Origin: Eubacteriaceae bacterium
GTDB lineage: Bacteria; Bacillota; Clostridia; Eubacteriales; Anaerofustaceae
NCBI GenBank assembly: GCA_017551505.1
Contig: JAFZLL010000013.1
Location: forward strand, 1-35,596
Length of the DNA stretch: 35,596 nucleotides
Direction: 5' to 3'
Shown here: piece after piece, positions 15,460 through 22,987 of the stretch
Layout: every line of letters begins with the position of its first letter
Numbering within the stretch: position 1 is the stretch's first letter
Program-made: the position numbers and the translations under genes
The notes under the pieces: model-generated
The model's input: the letters and a program-made list of their open reading frames with translations, nothing else
The model's database searches: none
Told to the model about the DNA's origin: nothing

Positions 15460-16413
15460 ATGAAAAAGTATTTATCAGTGGTCCTGGCGATCATTCTGGT
15501 CTTAACCTTTGCCGGATGTTCGGATGAGAAGAAGGCGCTTATAGGGGTCTGCCAGTACGGCGAACATCCCTCGCTCGACAACTGCAGGCTGGGATTCATC
15601 GAAGGATTGAAAGAAGCCGGTTTTTCAGAGGGAACAGATTATACCCTTGATTACCAGAACGGCGGCTTTGACGATGCCGTATGCACGCAGATAGCGCAGA
15701 GTTTCGCGGCCGAAGGATGTACGCTGATGGTTGGGGTTGCTACCAACGCCGCCCTGGCATGCTACGCAGCGTCCGAAGACAACGATACCCCCGTAGTCTT
15801 TGTCGCTGTCAGCGATCCTGAAGGCTCAAAGCTTACAAAGGGCAATATCACAGGCACCTGCGACAAACTGCCGGTTGCCGCCCAGCTGGAGCTAATCAGG
15901 AAGCTCCAGCCGGATGCGAAAACGATCGGCATAATCTACACAGTAAGCGAAACGAACTCGGTATCCACGATCAAGGAATATGAAAGGACAGCATCTGCCT
16001 ACGGTTTCAGCATCGAATCCGTAGGAGTCAGCGCCCAATCAGAGGTGACACTGGCCGTAGATACGCTTATCAATAAAGGCGTCGACTGTTTCAGCAACCT
16101 CACTGACAACAATGTCGTCGGTGTACTGGATTCCATTCTGGAAAAGACAGATGCTGCTTCGATCCCAGTGTACGGCAGCGAGATCGAACAGGTAAAGAAA
16201 GGCTGCATAGCCGGTGCCGGGATCGATTATTATGAGCTCGGAAAGCAGACCGGCAGACTTGCAGCAAGGATACTGAATGGAGAAAAGGCTGAAGATATCG
16301 ATTTCGAGACCATAGAGAACTACTCGGTTTACGTCAACCCCGAAAAGATCGCCGCACTGAATATCGATCTTCCGGATGATGTTGCCGCAAAGGCCGTAGA
16401 CGTCACCAAATAA
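15460..16413 (+). CDS. trpX: Tryptophan ABC transporter, substrate-binding lipoprotein
   Basis: 317 residues with a lipoprotein signal ending in LTFAGC (Cys20 would be lipidated). The rest is an ABC_sub_bind (PF04392-type) protein with GVCQYGEHPSLDNCRLGFIEG in pieces near residues 30-50, PVVFVAVSDPEGSKL about 117-131 and GIDYYELGKQTGRLAARIL near 255-273. This family includes TrpX, whose operon is controlled by Trp T-boxes in Firmicutes; the leader here predicts Trp. GGAGG precedes the ATG. The permease starts 5 bases after the stop. Substrate is inferred, not shown. Confidence 0.88.
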   Translation: MKKYLSVVLAIILVLTFAGCSDEKKALIGVCQYGEHPSLDNCRLGFIEGLKEAGFSEGTDYTLDYQNGGFDDAVCTQIAQSFAAEGCTLMVGVATNAALACYAASEDNDTPVVFVAVSDPEGSKLTKGNITGTCDKLPVAAQLELIRKLQPDAKTIGIIYTVSETNSVSTIKEYERTASAYGFSIESVGVSAQSEVTLAVDTLINKGVDCFSNLTDNNVVGVLDSILEKTDAASIPVYGSEIEQVKKGCIAGAGIDYYELGKQTGRLAARILNGEKAEDIDFETIENYSVYVNPEKIAALNIDLPDDVAAKAVDVTK

Positions 16414-16418
16414 TCGAA

Positions 16419-17306
16419 ATGGAAAGATTTGTAAACCTCGCAGTAAGTGTTCTGACCCAGGGGCTGATATACTCCATCCTTACCTACGGTGTTTATATCA
16501 CTTATAAGATACTGGATTTTCCCGACCTGACAGTGGACGGCAGCTTCCCATTGGGAGCTGCCATAACGGCGGTCCTGCTGGATAGAGGGATCGGCCCATG
16601 GATCGTACTGTTGACGGCGTCTGCCGCAGGGGCTTTTTCAGGTCTGGTGACCGGCATCATCCACGTTAAGTTCAAAGTAAGGGATCTGCTCGCTGGCATC
16701 ATTACGATGACAGCCCTTTTTTCCATCAACCTGCAGATCGCAGGTTCAAATTACTCAGTTGCGCGTACGACGCCGACGATCTTTACGGGCTTCCCTGCAG
16801 ACGCACTGTTGAGCAAAGCTCCTCTGTCGGTCAGAAAACTTGTGATTTCCCTCATTATAGCCGTCGCCATAAAGCTCCTGCTGGATCTTTATTTCAAGAC
16901 AAAAGCAGGGCTGCTGCTCATTGCCTCAGGGGATAATGAGACATTTGTGACTTCGCTGGCTGTCGATACGGGCAAGGTCAAAATCATGGGGATCGTCATA
17001 TCTGATGCCCTGGTAGCTCTCTGCGGATCGCTCGTCTGCCAGGAACAGCGGTCATTTTCGGCAACGATGGGCACCGGCCAGATGGTCTTCGCTCTGGCTG
17101 CAGTCATCATTGGTCTGACTCTGTTCAAAAAAGCCGGGTTCGTCAAAGGGACCACCTGCGCTCTCGCAGGCAGCGTCGTATATAAAGCGTGCATCCAGGT
17201 TGCGATACTGCTCGGTCTGCCCGCAAACCTGCTGAAGCTCGTCACTGCAGTGCTCTTCCTTGGCATACTCATAATCGGCAGGAGCAAGGAGGAGTCCAAT
17301 GCTTGA
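16419..17306 (+). CDS. trpY: Tryptophan ABC transporter, permease
   Basis: 295 residues, very hydrophobic, about eight to nine TM segments, of the branched-chain/sugar-type permease family (BPD_transp_2). Near the N-terminus is YKILDFPDLTVDGSFPLGAA, typical of TrpY-like permeases. It lies between the binding protein and ATPase genes, whose start overlaps its end by 8 bases. Confidence 0.9.
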   Translation: MERFVNLAVSVLTQGLIYSILTYGVYITYKILDFPDLTVDGSFPLGAAITAVLLDRGIGPWIVLLTASAAGAFSGLVTGIIHVKFKVRDLLAGIITMTALFSINLQIAGSNYSVARTTPTIFTGFPADALLSKAPLSVRKLVISLIIAVAIKLLLDLYFKTKAGLLLIASGDNETFVTSLAVDTGKVKIMGIVISDALVALCGSLVCQEQRSFSATMGTGQMVFALAAVIIGLTLFKKAGFVKGTTCALAGSVVYKACIQVAILLGLPANLLKLVTAVLFLGILIIGRSKEESNA

Positions 17307-18072
17307 AGTAAAGAACATCACGATGACCTACGACAAAGGCGGAGTGAACGAACTGACGATATTCAAGGATTTTTCGCTCACCATCAACGACGGGCAATTC
17401 CTGTCCGTCGTCGGAAGTAACGGCAGCGGGAAAACGACCCTTCTCAATATCATATGCGGTTCCCTCACCCCTCAGGAAGGCTCGGTCATCCTGAACGGCA
17501 ATGATATCAGCGCTGAAAAGGAATACCGGCGCAACAGACTCATCGGAAGAGTCTATCAGAATCCGTCTGTTGGCACGTGCCCGAACATGACTATCTCCGA
17601 GAATCTCGCGCTTGCGGATAATAAGGGCAGCCGATTCGGATTAAGACCGGCCTTTGACAAAAAGAAAGAAAGGGAATTCAGGGATCTCGTCGCTTCTTTG
17701 TCACTTGGCCTTGAAGATAAGATGGATATGAAGATGGGTTCCCTCTCGGGAGGCCAGAGACAGGCACTGTCATTGCTGATAGCCACTCTCAGGCCTATCG
17801 ACTTCCTGGTCCTGGATGAGCATACCGCAGCGCTTGATCCGGTCAATTCGGAGTTCATCATGGAGCTTACCAGGAAGACCGTGGAAAGAATGCACCTGAT
17901 GACTATTATGGTCACCCATAACCTGAGGCATGCAGTTGAATACGGGGACAGACTGGTCATGATGGACAAAGGCACGACCGTGCTCGACATTGACGGTGAA
18001 GCAAAGAAACACACCAGAGTCGAGGACGTATTGGGGATCTTCAACAGCATCAGTATAGAATGCGGAAATTAA
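17299..18072 (+). CDS. trpZ: Tryptophan ABC transporter, ATP-binding protein
   Basis: 257 residues. Walker A GSNGSGKTT (about 39-47), Q-loop VYQNPSVGTCPNMTI (about 88-102), signature LSGGQRQAL (about 152-160), Walker B FLVLDEHTAALDP (His replaces the usual Pro after DE) and switch His in MVTHNLRHA. It powers uptake through TrpY and overlaps trpY by 8 bases. Last gene of the T-box operon; no clear terminator follows it. Confidence 0.92.
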   Translation: MLEVKNITMTYDKGGVNELTIFKDFSLTINDGQFLSVVGSNGSGKTTLLNIICGSLTPQEGSVILNGNDISAEKEYRRNRLIGRVYQNPSVGTCPNMTISENLALADNKGSRFGLRPAFDKKKEREFRDLVASLSLGLEDKMDMKMGSLSGGQRQALSLLIATLRPIDFLVLDEHTAALDPVNSEFIMELTRKTVERMHLMTIMVTHNLRHAVEYGDRLVMMDKGTTVLDIDGEAKKHTRVEDVLGIFNSISIECGN

Positions 18073-18112
18073 GTCGGATACCGTATTTGACATCAAAAGT
18101 CTTCCTTTAATA

Positions 18113-18141
18113 TTGAACGCGAAAACAAACTTTGATAAAAT
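18113..18141 (+). promoter_or_regulatory. Promoter of the second URO-D-like gene
   Basis: TTGAAC (18113-18118), 17 bases, TAAAAT (18136-18141); AAGGGAG lies before the ATG at 18177. Confidence 0.6.
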
Positions 18142-18176
18142 CGATTCAGAACATATTAAAAGGGAGATAATTCATA

Positions 18177-19247
18177 ATGGGAAAAGAGAAGTTCAGTGAA
18201 GACGAGCTCGTTCATCAAAACGAGAGAGAAACACCGTATGGTACTTTTTACGATTTTTCAACACCTATATCATATAGGGATAATACACTGCTCCTTTATC
18301 AAGGAAAAACCCCGCTGTGGACGCCTTTTTCATCCGACTTCAACAGGATAATGTGCGACTGCGACCCGGAGAACCAGGCGAGGTCTAATCCTCCCGGAGG
18401 AAAAGGGGAAGACGGCTGGGGCGTGACCTGGGAATTCGTAGATTCCGCTCATGGAGCCATAGTGCGTCCCGGAAACCCGATGGTCACTGATATCAATAAA
18501 TGGGAAGAACAGGTCGCAAAGATCCCCGATGCCGATACATGGGACTGGGAGGGAACCGTTGAACGCCAGTACAAGAACCACGACCCAAATAAAGCGACTT
18601 ATGTTGCCATGCCGGGCTGCCTTTTTGAAAGGCTCATTGCGCTGTGCGACTTTGAGGATGCCATCGTCGCATTGATCGATGACGACCAGAAGGACGCCGT
18701 ACACCGCCTCTTCAGAGTCGTAACGGATAACCTGAAGAAATACTACAATAATATCAAGAAATACCTGAACGCAGATATCGCCAACTTCAATGACGACTGG
18801 GGCAGCCAGCAGAGACCTTTCTTCTCAAATGCCACTGCTAAAGAAATGCTGTTCCCCTATGTCAAGGAACTGGTCGATCACGTACACTCACTGGGAATGT
18901 ACTGGGATGACCACTGCTGCGGTCATGTCGAAGATCTTTTCGATACTCTCTTCATTCCGACCGGAATGGATTCCTGGGGCGGGCAGGAGCTCAATGACAA
19001 GAGAGCTCTCAAGGAGAAATACGGAGACAGATTCATATTCACAAGCGGACCTGTAGGACTTACACCCAACTCAACGGAAAAAGAAGTCGACGAGGCTGTC
19101 GAGGACTTCTTTGCTCATGAAGGCGCAGACAACCGCATCCTGTGCAGTCCTCCGATGGGCGCTCCTGCGAGCCTGAAGGAAAAGCTGTACATCGCAGGCA
19201 GAAAAAACTACGACAGACTGGTCGCGGAAGGCAAAGCCATACTTTGA
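18177..19247 (+). CDS. URO-D / MtaA-like methyltransferase family protein (paralogue A)
   Basis: 356 residues. URO-D-fold signs: GCLFERLIALCDFEDAI around 142, ALIDDDQKDAV around 160, FNDDWGSQQRPFFS around 202-215, then HCCGHVEDL near 242 (H-x-C, zinc-site-like) and MDSWGGQELNDKRALKEKYGD around 262-282. The same series of motifs recurs in the gene at 21038-22102, so the two are close paralogues; the protein at 4594-5586 is more distant. The family includes corrinoid-dependent methyltransferases and MtaA. The substrate is unknown and no corrinoid protein gene is in the window. Own promoter, strong hairpin after it. Confidence 0.82.
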   Translation: MGKEKFSEDELVHQNERETPYGTFYDFSTPISYRDNTLLLYQGKTPLWTPFSSDFNRIMCDCDPENQARSNPPGGKGEDGWGVTWEFVDSAHGAIVRPGNPMVTDINKWEEQVAKIPDADTWDWEGTVERQYKNHDPNKATYVAMPGCLFERLIALCDFEDAIVALIDDDQKDAVHRLFRVVTDNLKKYYNNIKKYLNADIANFNDDWGSQQRPFFSNATAKEMLFPYVKELVDHVHSLGMYWDDHCCGHVEDLFDTLFIPTGMDSWGGQELNDKRALKEKYGDRFIFTSGPVGLTPNSTEKEVDEAVEDFFAHEGADNRILCSPPMGAPASLKEKLYIAGRKNYDRLVAEGKAIL

Positions 19248-19271
19248 TATAATCTTTCAAATTGACAGTAA

Positions 19272-19306
19272 ACTCCTGTTCTCGCAAGAGAACAGGAGTA
19301 TTTGTT
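19272..19306 (+). terminator. Terminator of URO-D paralogue A
   Basis: ACTCCTGTTCTC-GCAA-GAGAACAGGAGT, a perfect 12-bp stem followed by ATTTGTT. Confidence 0.8.
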
Positions 19307-19335
19307 AATGGATGATATATGTTTTATATGCGCCG

Positions 19336-19773
19336 TCACGCATCTTCGTTCTGCAAAAGCACATCACTCAGCTTCTGCAGAGCTTTCCCGAAAACTCTCT
19401 TTTCATCATCGCTGAGCACCTCCACAGCCTTCAATGTCGATTTCACAACGTCATCGGTCAATATATCTTTGTAAGAATAATACTTATCGCTCAGACGCAG
19501 TTTATACTCCCTGCCGTCCTCCTCGGAGTTTTCCCTTGTAAGATAGCCTTTATTCACCAGAGAGTTGACCTTATAGGTCGCATTGGATTGTGAAATGCCG
19601 GTAAAGGATGCGAACTTGCCGATAGTAGGTGTTTTGAGCGATCGTATCACCTCCAGTGAGAATACCTCCATAGCTGTCAGGCTCCCTTCCCTCTCCTTGA
19701 CACGCTGGAAGACCTTACGGCAGAAATCCAGATTCAGAAGGTCCACCATTTTCGCTAAATATTCCTCTATCAT
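19336..19773 (-). CDS. MarR-family transcriptional regulator
   Basis: 145 residues with the MarR winged helix: SLEVIRSLKTPTIGKFASFTGISQSNATYKVNSLVNKGYL (about 39-78; recognition helix SQSNATYKVNSL) and a wing with NSEEDGREYKLRLSDK. The dimerisation helices are at both ends. GGAGCTG precedes the ATG. It is divergent from the flavoprotein-thioredoxin genes and lies between the two URO-D paralogues, so these are plausible targets. A palindrome in its own promoter suggests self-control. The ligand is unknown. Confidence 0.9.
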   Translation of the reverse strand: MIEEYLAKMVDLLNLDFCRKVFQRVKEREGSLTAMEVFSLEVIRSLKTPTIGKFASFTGISQSNATYKVNSLVNKGYLTRENSEEDGREYKLRLSDKYYSYKDILTDDVVKSTLKAVEVLSDDEKRVFGKALQKLSDVLLQNEDA

Positions 19774-19788
19774 ATCAGCTCCGATACT

Positions 19789-19837
19789 TCAAATATTTGA
19801 TATAAAAAAGTATAATTCATACAGAATATAGTGTCAA
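19789..19837 (-). promoter_or_regulatory. marR promoter with palindromic operator candidate
   Basis: On the minus strand TTGACA (19837-19832), 17 bases, TATACT (19814-19809). The perfect palindrome TCAAATATTTGA (19789-19800) lies just downstream of the predicted start, a position where a MarR dimer would block its own transcription. Confidence 0.6.
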
Positions 19838-19899
19838 GACCATGCAGTCGCGCATTATAATAAGATAGAATACAGCTATAAACGATCGGAGGCAGAGCC

Positions 19900-20463
19900 A
19901 TAAAAACCTGTATTTTGTGGGGTTCGTCAAGGAAAAACGGATACACGGGCAAAGCGCTGGATATGATACTCGCATCATCTCCCGATGATAATGAAGTCAG
20001 ATTATACCGCACCATCAAATGCAATGTAAAGGCATGCACCGCATGTGACAGCTGTGCGAACAATAAAGGACAATGCGTGCTGAAAGACGATATGCAGGCC
20101 ATCTACGAAGACATCATTCATAGCGACAAGCTCCTGTTTATCACACCTGTCTATTTCAGCGGATTCCCTTCCTCGCTCAAAGCCATTATCGACCGCTGTC
20201 AGATGTTCTATAACTATCCTGAATTGAAGGACACTCTTCCGACAAAACAGGCATATATCCTTGCCATAGGCGGCTCCAGACCCTATCCGGACCAGTTTAC
20301 CGGCATCGAATCCTCCCTGCGCTACCTGTTACGTTCGATCAACTGCAGGCTGGAAGCCAAGCTCTATTTTACGGGTACCGACTCGTTCAATGACCGTTTT
20401 GATGATGATAAGATCGGTCTTATCAGAGATTTTGCACTGAAAATGTTTACAAAAGGAGAATAA
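19900..20463 (+). CDS. NAD(P)H-dependent iron-sulfur flavoprotein (flavodoxin-like FMN reductase)
   Basis: About 187 residues. The first strand and FMN loop read KTCILWGSSRKNGYT; VKACTACDSCANNKGQC holds C-x2-C-x2-C-x6-C, the compact cluster motif of iron-sulfur flavoproteins (Isf). FITPVYFSGFPSSLKAIIDR is the conserved second flavin region. Start: GGAGG (19888-19892) is 7 bases before ATA at 19900, and reading from ATA gives the usual (M)KT-hydrophobic-GSSRKNG opening. No ATG/GTG/TTG lies at that spacing; TTG at 19915 would be 22 bases from the site and would cut off strand 1. I therefore call an AUA start, with TTG 19915 as alternative. Thioredoxin follows 2 bases after the stop, implying a redox pair. 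Confidence 0.85.
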   Translation: MKTCILWGSSRKNGYTGKALDMILASSPDDNEVRLYRTIKCNVKACTACDSCANNKGQCVLKDDMQAIYEDIIHSDKLLFITPVYFSGFPSSLKAIIDRCQMFYNYPELKDTLPTKQAYILAIGGSRPYPDQFTGIESSLRYLLRSINCRLEAKLYFTGTDSFNDRFDDDKIGLIRDFALKMFTKGE

Positions 20464-20465
20464 AA

Positions 20466-20780
20466 ATGGCAGTCAAGGTAGTTAATTCAGCAAATTTCAA
20501 AGATGAGGTATTATCCTCAGACATCCCTGTCCTGGTGGATTTTTACGCTGATTGGTGCGGCCCGTGCCGCCAGACAGCCCCGATAATTGAGGAGATTTCA
20601 AATCAGTTCGAGGGCAAGATCAAAGTCTGCAAGGTCAATGTCGACGAACAGAAGGAGCTTGCGGGCCGGTTCGGCATCATGTATATCCCCACCATCAAGG
20701 TCTTCAAAAACGGGGCAGAAGCTCTGTCCTCTGTAGGCGCGAAGAGCAGAGAAGACCTTCTGCAGATGCTCGGTCTATAG
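20466..20780 (+). CDS. trxA: Thioredoxin
   Basis: 104 residues, standard length. Active site W30-C-G-P-C-R within VDFYADWCGPCR; the cis-Pro loop is MYIPTIKVF around 73-81. AAAGGAGAA lies across the stop of the flavoprotein gene, so the two are cotranscribed. A disulfide reductase that may act with the flavoprotein or generally; no thioredoxin reductase gene is in the window. Confidence 0.96.
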   Translation: MAVKVVNSANFKDEVLSSDIPVLVDFYADWCGPCRQTAPIIEEISNQFEGKIKVCKVNVDEQKELAGRFGIMYIPTIKVFKNGAEALSSVGAKSREDLLQMLGL

Positions 20781-20900
20781 GACCGAAGAGACATCCCGGG
20801 TCTGCAGGCTACTCCGGCCTTACATCTGCGTCTGCTCATCAGGCACACAAAGACATCTGCAATACAGATCGGCGTTGTCATTCTTATAAACAGACATTTC

Positions 20901-20930
20901 AAGGCTTCCGGAATGGAAGCCTTTCGTTTT
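20901..20930 (+). terminator. Terminator of the flavoprotein-trxA operon
   Basis: AAGGCTTCC-GGAAT-GGAAGCCTT followed by TCGTTTT. The 120 bases between trxA and it hold nothing else recognised. Confidence 0.75.
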
Positions 20931-20991
20931 CCAAAAGTACTATTTGATCAACGGACTATCTGATGCATACTGAGTAAAAGTACTTACATAA

Positions 20992-21022
20992 ATATAAAAG
21001 CGGCAGGCTTTCCGCCTGCCGC
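20992..21022 (-). terminator. Terminator of URO-D paralogue B
   Basis: On the minus strand GCGGCAGGC-GGAAA-GCCTGCCGC followed by TTTTATATTT. Confidence 0.85.
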
Positions 21023-21037
21023 AGCTTAGAATCCTGC

Positions 21038-22102
21038 TTACTTTGAGAACTTCTTGCGGGAATATCTGTAGATCTCTTCCCTGTAAACGGGATCATTTAT
21101 GCCGGCATAGAAGCTGAGCATTGCCTTCGGGAACTTGTCCACGAATTCGTCAGCCATCCTGCGCTTGGTGTCATCGTCCGCTCCTTCCGGAATCGGGTCA
21201 GGGCATACGCCCAGCATTATCTTGTCCCCGTACTTTTCGTAAAGCATCTGCGTATCGTTCATAGCCATTCCGGTCCAGCTGTCCCAACCGCCCTTTACGA
21301 AGTTGCCGACCTGCTTCTCGAGCATTCCGCAGCTGTGAAGATCAGCCAGTTTACCCCTGGAATGGATCTTATCCGTGAGCTGTTTCATATACGGGACGAT
21401 CATCTCTTCAGCTACATCAGGAGCAAAGAAGCAGTCTTTCTGTGCGCCCCAGTCATCGTGTACGGTAAAGCCGGCAAGGTTGTCGCCGTAATAGTCGCAG
21501 CACTTATCTACGATGTCGCAGTACAGGTCCGTGCATTTTGCGAAGAATTCCTTGACTGCATCCTTCTGGTCGTCATCGATCATGGCTACTGCGGCCTGAG
21601 CGAAGTCCATCATGGAGATCAGTCTTTCGAACCAGCAGCCGTTCAGGAGCCAAAGGAAATTGGCGTTTCCGTTATTCAGCATTGCCTCGTTCGCCTTAGC
21701 GTCGCCTTCCCAATCCCAGGTGTTGATGTCAGGCCAGACGACCTTGTCATACCATTCATTTGCATCCTCGAGGAACGGATCCCCGGGCCTGACAATGGAT
21801 CCTCCGGCGGAAGGAACATAGACCCAGTCAAGACCGAACATGTCTTTTCCCGCATAGTTCGGATCATCAGGCGCTCCTGCTCCGATCACGAAATGACGAG
21901 CTACGTTATCGGGGATAACTGCCGGAGCGAACATGCCCTGGAAGCTGTCCGGCATCCATACGGGATCTCCCGCGTAAGCCCTGATCCAGTTTTCCTTATC
22001 GGAACAAGGTTTGTTGTAGACCTTCTGTGTTCCGTATCTGCTCTGGACCTCTTTGGCTTCGCTGATTTCCGTTTCATCATAGGGATATTTTTTCCCTGCC
22101 AT
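21038..22102 (-). CDS. URO-D / MtaA-like methyltransferase family protein (paralogue B)
   Basis: 354 residues, parallel to the protein at 18177-19247 along its length: GCWFERLISMMDFAQAAVAMIDDDQKDAV matches GCLFERLIALCDFEDAIVALIDDDQKDAV (quoted parts: FERLI, IDDDQKDAV), HDDWGAQKDCFF matches NDDWGSQQRPFF, and LHSCGML sits where HCCGHV is found. After the H-x-C pair I see no obvious third Cys near the C-terminus (SFYAGIND where paralogue A has ILCSPPMG), so metal ligation may differ. AAGGAGG precedes the ATG. Transcribed toward the thioredoxin gene from its own promoter. Substrate unknown. Confidence 0.82.
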   Translation of the reverse strand: MAGKKYPYDETEISEAKEVQSRYGTQKVYNKPCSDKENWIRAYAGDPVWMPDSFQGMFAPAVIPDNVARHFVIGAGAPDDPNYAGKDMFGLDWVYVPSAGGSIVRPGDPFLEDANEWYDKVVWPDINTWDWEGDAKANEAMLNNGNANFLWLLNGCWFERLISMMDFAQAAVAMIDDDQKDAVKEFFAKCTDLYCDIVDKCCDYYGDNLAGFTVHDDWGAQKDCFFAPDVAEEMIVPYMKQLTDKIHSRGKLADLHSCGMLEKQVGNFVKGGWDSWTGMAMNDTQMLYEKYGDKIMLGVCPDPIPEGADDDTKRRMADEFVDKFPKAMLSFYAGINDPVYREEIYRYSRKKFSK

Positions 22103-22150
22103 AGTTTAAATAACCTCCTTATTGAATTACATATTATATATCCGATATAT

Positions 22151-22179
22151 ATTATAATAGATTACGATCCGGTTGGCAA
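22151..22179 (-). promoter_or_regulatory. Promoter of URO-D paralogue B
   Basis: On the minus strand TTGCCA (22179-22174), 17 bases, TATAAT (22156-22151). Confidence 0.7.
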
Positions 22180-22281
22180 CCTTATCGTTCCAAAATAGTT
22201 TATGCCAGATGAATTATTACACTGCGCCGCACTTTAATTGAACCGGCACCATTAATACTGAAGTATATATAAAAAAAACAC

Positions 22282-22500
22282 TTGAACAGCCGCTTCGTAT
22301 ATGGTAAAAATAAGTATCGGGTTTATCCACCGATACGCAGTCTTTAACCGCGTCTCAGGTAAGTGAGCTTAAGAACTCCGCAGTACCTTGCTACCGTAAA
22401 GCCGGAAAACTATTCGCGTTGACTGCAAACGGCTCAAGGTGTTGCAAGTATTTACAAGTGCTTTATAAATACGCGCATCTAGCTGAGGATGCGTTTTTTT
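22282..22500 (+). ncRNA. Candidate structured RNA or riboswitch-like leader, unassigned
   Basis: In a 414-base gene-free stretch I see a promoter (TTGAAC 22282-22287, 17 bases, TGG-TAAAAA with the -10 at 22305-22310) followed by a series of stems and a terminator. Stem 1: GTATCGG/CCGATAC (22314-22320 / 22330-22336). Stem 2: ACCTTG plus AGCCG on the 5' side (22385-22390, 22400-22404) against the unbroken CGGCT-CAAGGT (22430-22440), i.e. 11 pairs with a 9-base bulge. Stem 3: GTATTTA/TAAATAC (22448-22472). Terminator: CGCATC/GATGCG (22474-22493) plus T7. I cannot match it to 6S, SRP, RNase P, tmRNA, T-box, TPP or cobalamin RNAs. It could be a stand-alone small RNA or an attenuating leader of the Cys-rich gene at 22614. 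A further hairpin (CGGAAGCC/GGCTTCCG, 22545-22564) lies between. Confidence 0.5.
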
Positions 22501-22613
22501 ATAAAGCAAACCTTAGGCTGTGAAAAACCTCCCTTTTGAAAAGTCGGAAGCCGGCGGGCTTCCGGCGATAATAACACCTGAATCAGGTTTGATATACAGA
22601 CAAAGGAGCCAAG

Positions 22614-22916
22614 ATGAGTTACAAATTCACGCAAAACAAAAGCTGCTACTGCTTCCCTTGCCATGAAGGGATAGACGAAGAGCATTTCAGCTGTCTATTC
22701 TGCTACTGCCCCCTTTACGCTTTGGGAGACAAATGCGGAGGAAACTTCAGATTTACCAGCAAAGGCGTTAAGGACTGCACCCCATGCAAGATCCCTCATT
22801 TGGAAAAGAACTACGAATATATGCTCAGTAAGTTGAGGATACTGATAGACCAGGTCACGAAGAAACATCTTGAAGAAACAGGACAGGCGGTCGAAGCTGA
22901 ACAGCCGAAACAGTAA
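22614..22916 (+). CDS. Cysteine-rich small-domain protein (PF04071-type)
   Basis: 100 residues with nine Cys in the first 61, arranged as CYCFPCHEG, then CLFCYCPLYALGDKCGG, then DCTPCKIPH: the pattern of the cysteine-rich small domain found in Clostridia and archaea, sometimes near cobalamin genes. It probably binds metal or an Fe-S cluster; the true function is not known to me. The C-terminal third is a charged helix (KNYEYMLSKLRILIDQVTKK in part). AAAGGAGCC precedes the ATG. The long structured upstream region and separate terminator suggest its expression may be conditional. Confidence 0.85.
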   Translation: MSYKFTQNKSCYCFPCHEGIDEEHFSCLFCYCPLYALGDKCGGNFRFTSKGVKDCTPCKIPHLEKNYEYMLSKLRILIDQVTKKHLEETGQAVEAEQPKQ

Positions 22917-22922
22917 AAGAAT

Positions 22923-22945
22923 AAGAGCCGACAGGCTCTTTTTTT
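22923..22945. terminator. Terminator between the convergent Cys-rich gene and thiT operon
   Basis: AAGAGCC-GACA-GGCTCTT followed by T5 on the + strand; on the minus strand the same hairpin ends in TTATT, so it may serve both. Confidence 0.8.
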
Positions 22946-22987
22946 ATCCTGGTATTTTTTGTGTCGGAAGAGACGATCTGTTCCGGA

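Noticed and set aside
20933-20984. Direct repeat AAAAGTACT at 20933-20941 and 20976-20984
   Set aside because: Only nine bases, two copies, between two terminators; likely chance.
22282-22500. Assignment of the RNA as 6S, SRP, RNase P, tmRNA, T-box or cobalamin riboswitch
   Set aside because: No closing helix joining the ends (6S), no SRP domain IV GGAAG loop pair, no RNase P P4 core, no tRNA-like end, no TGGN T-box motif and no B12 box were found.
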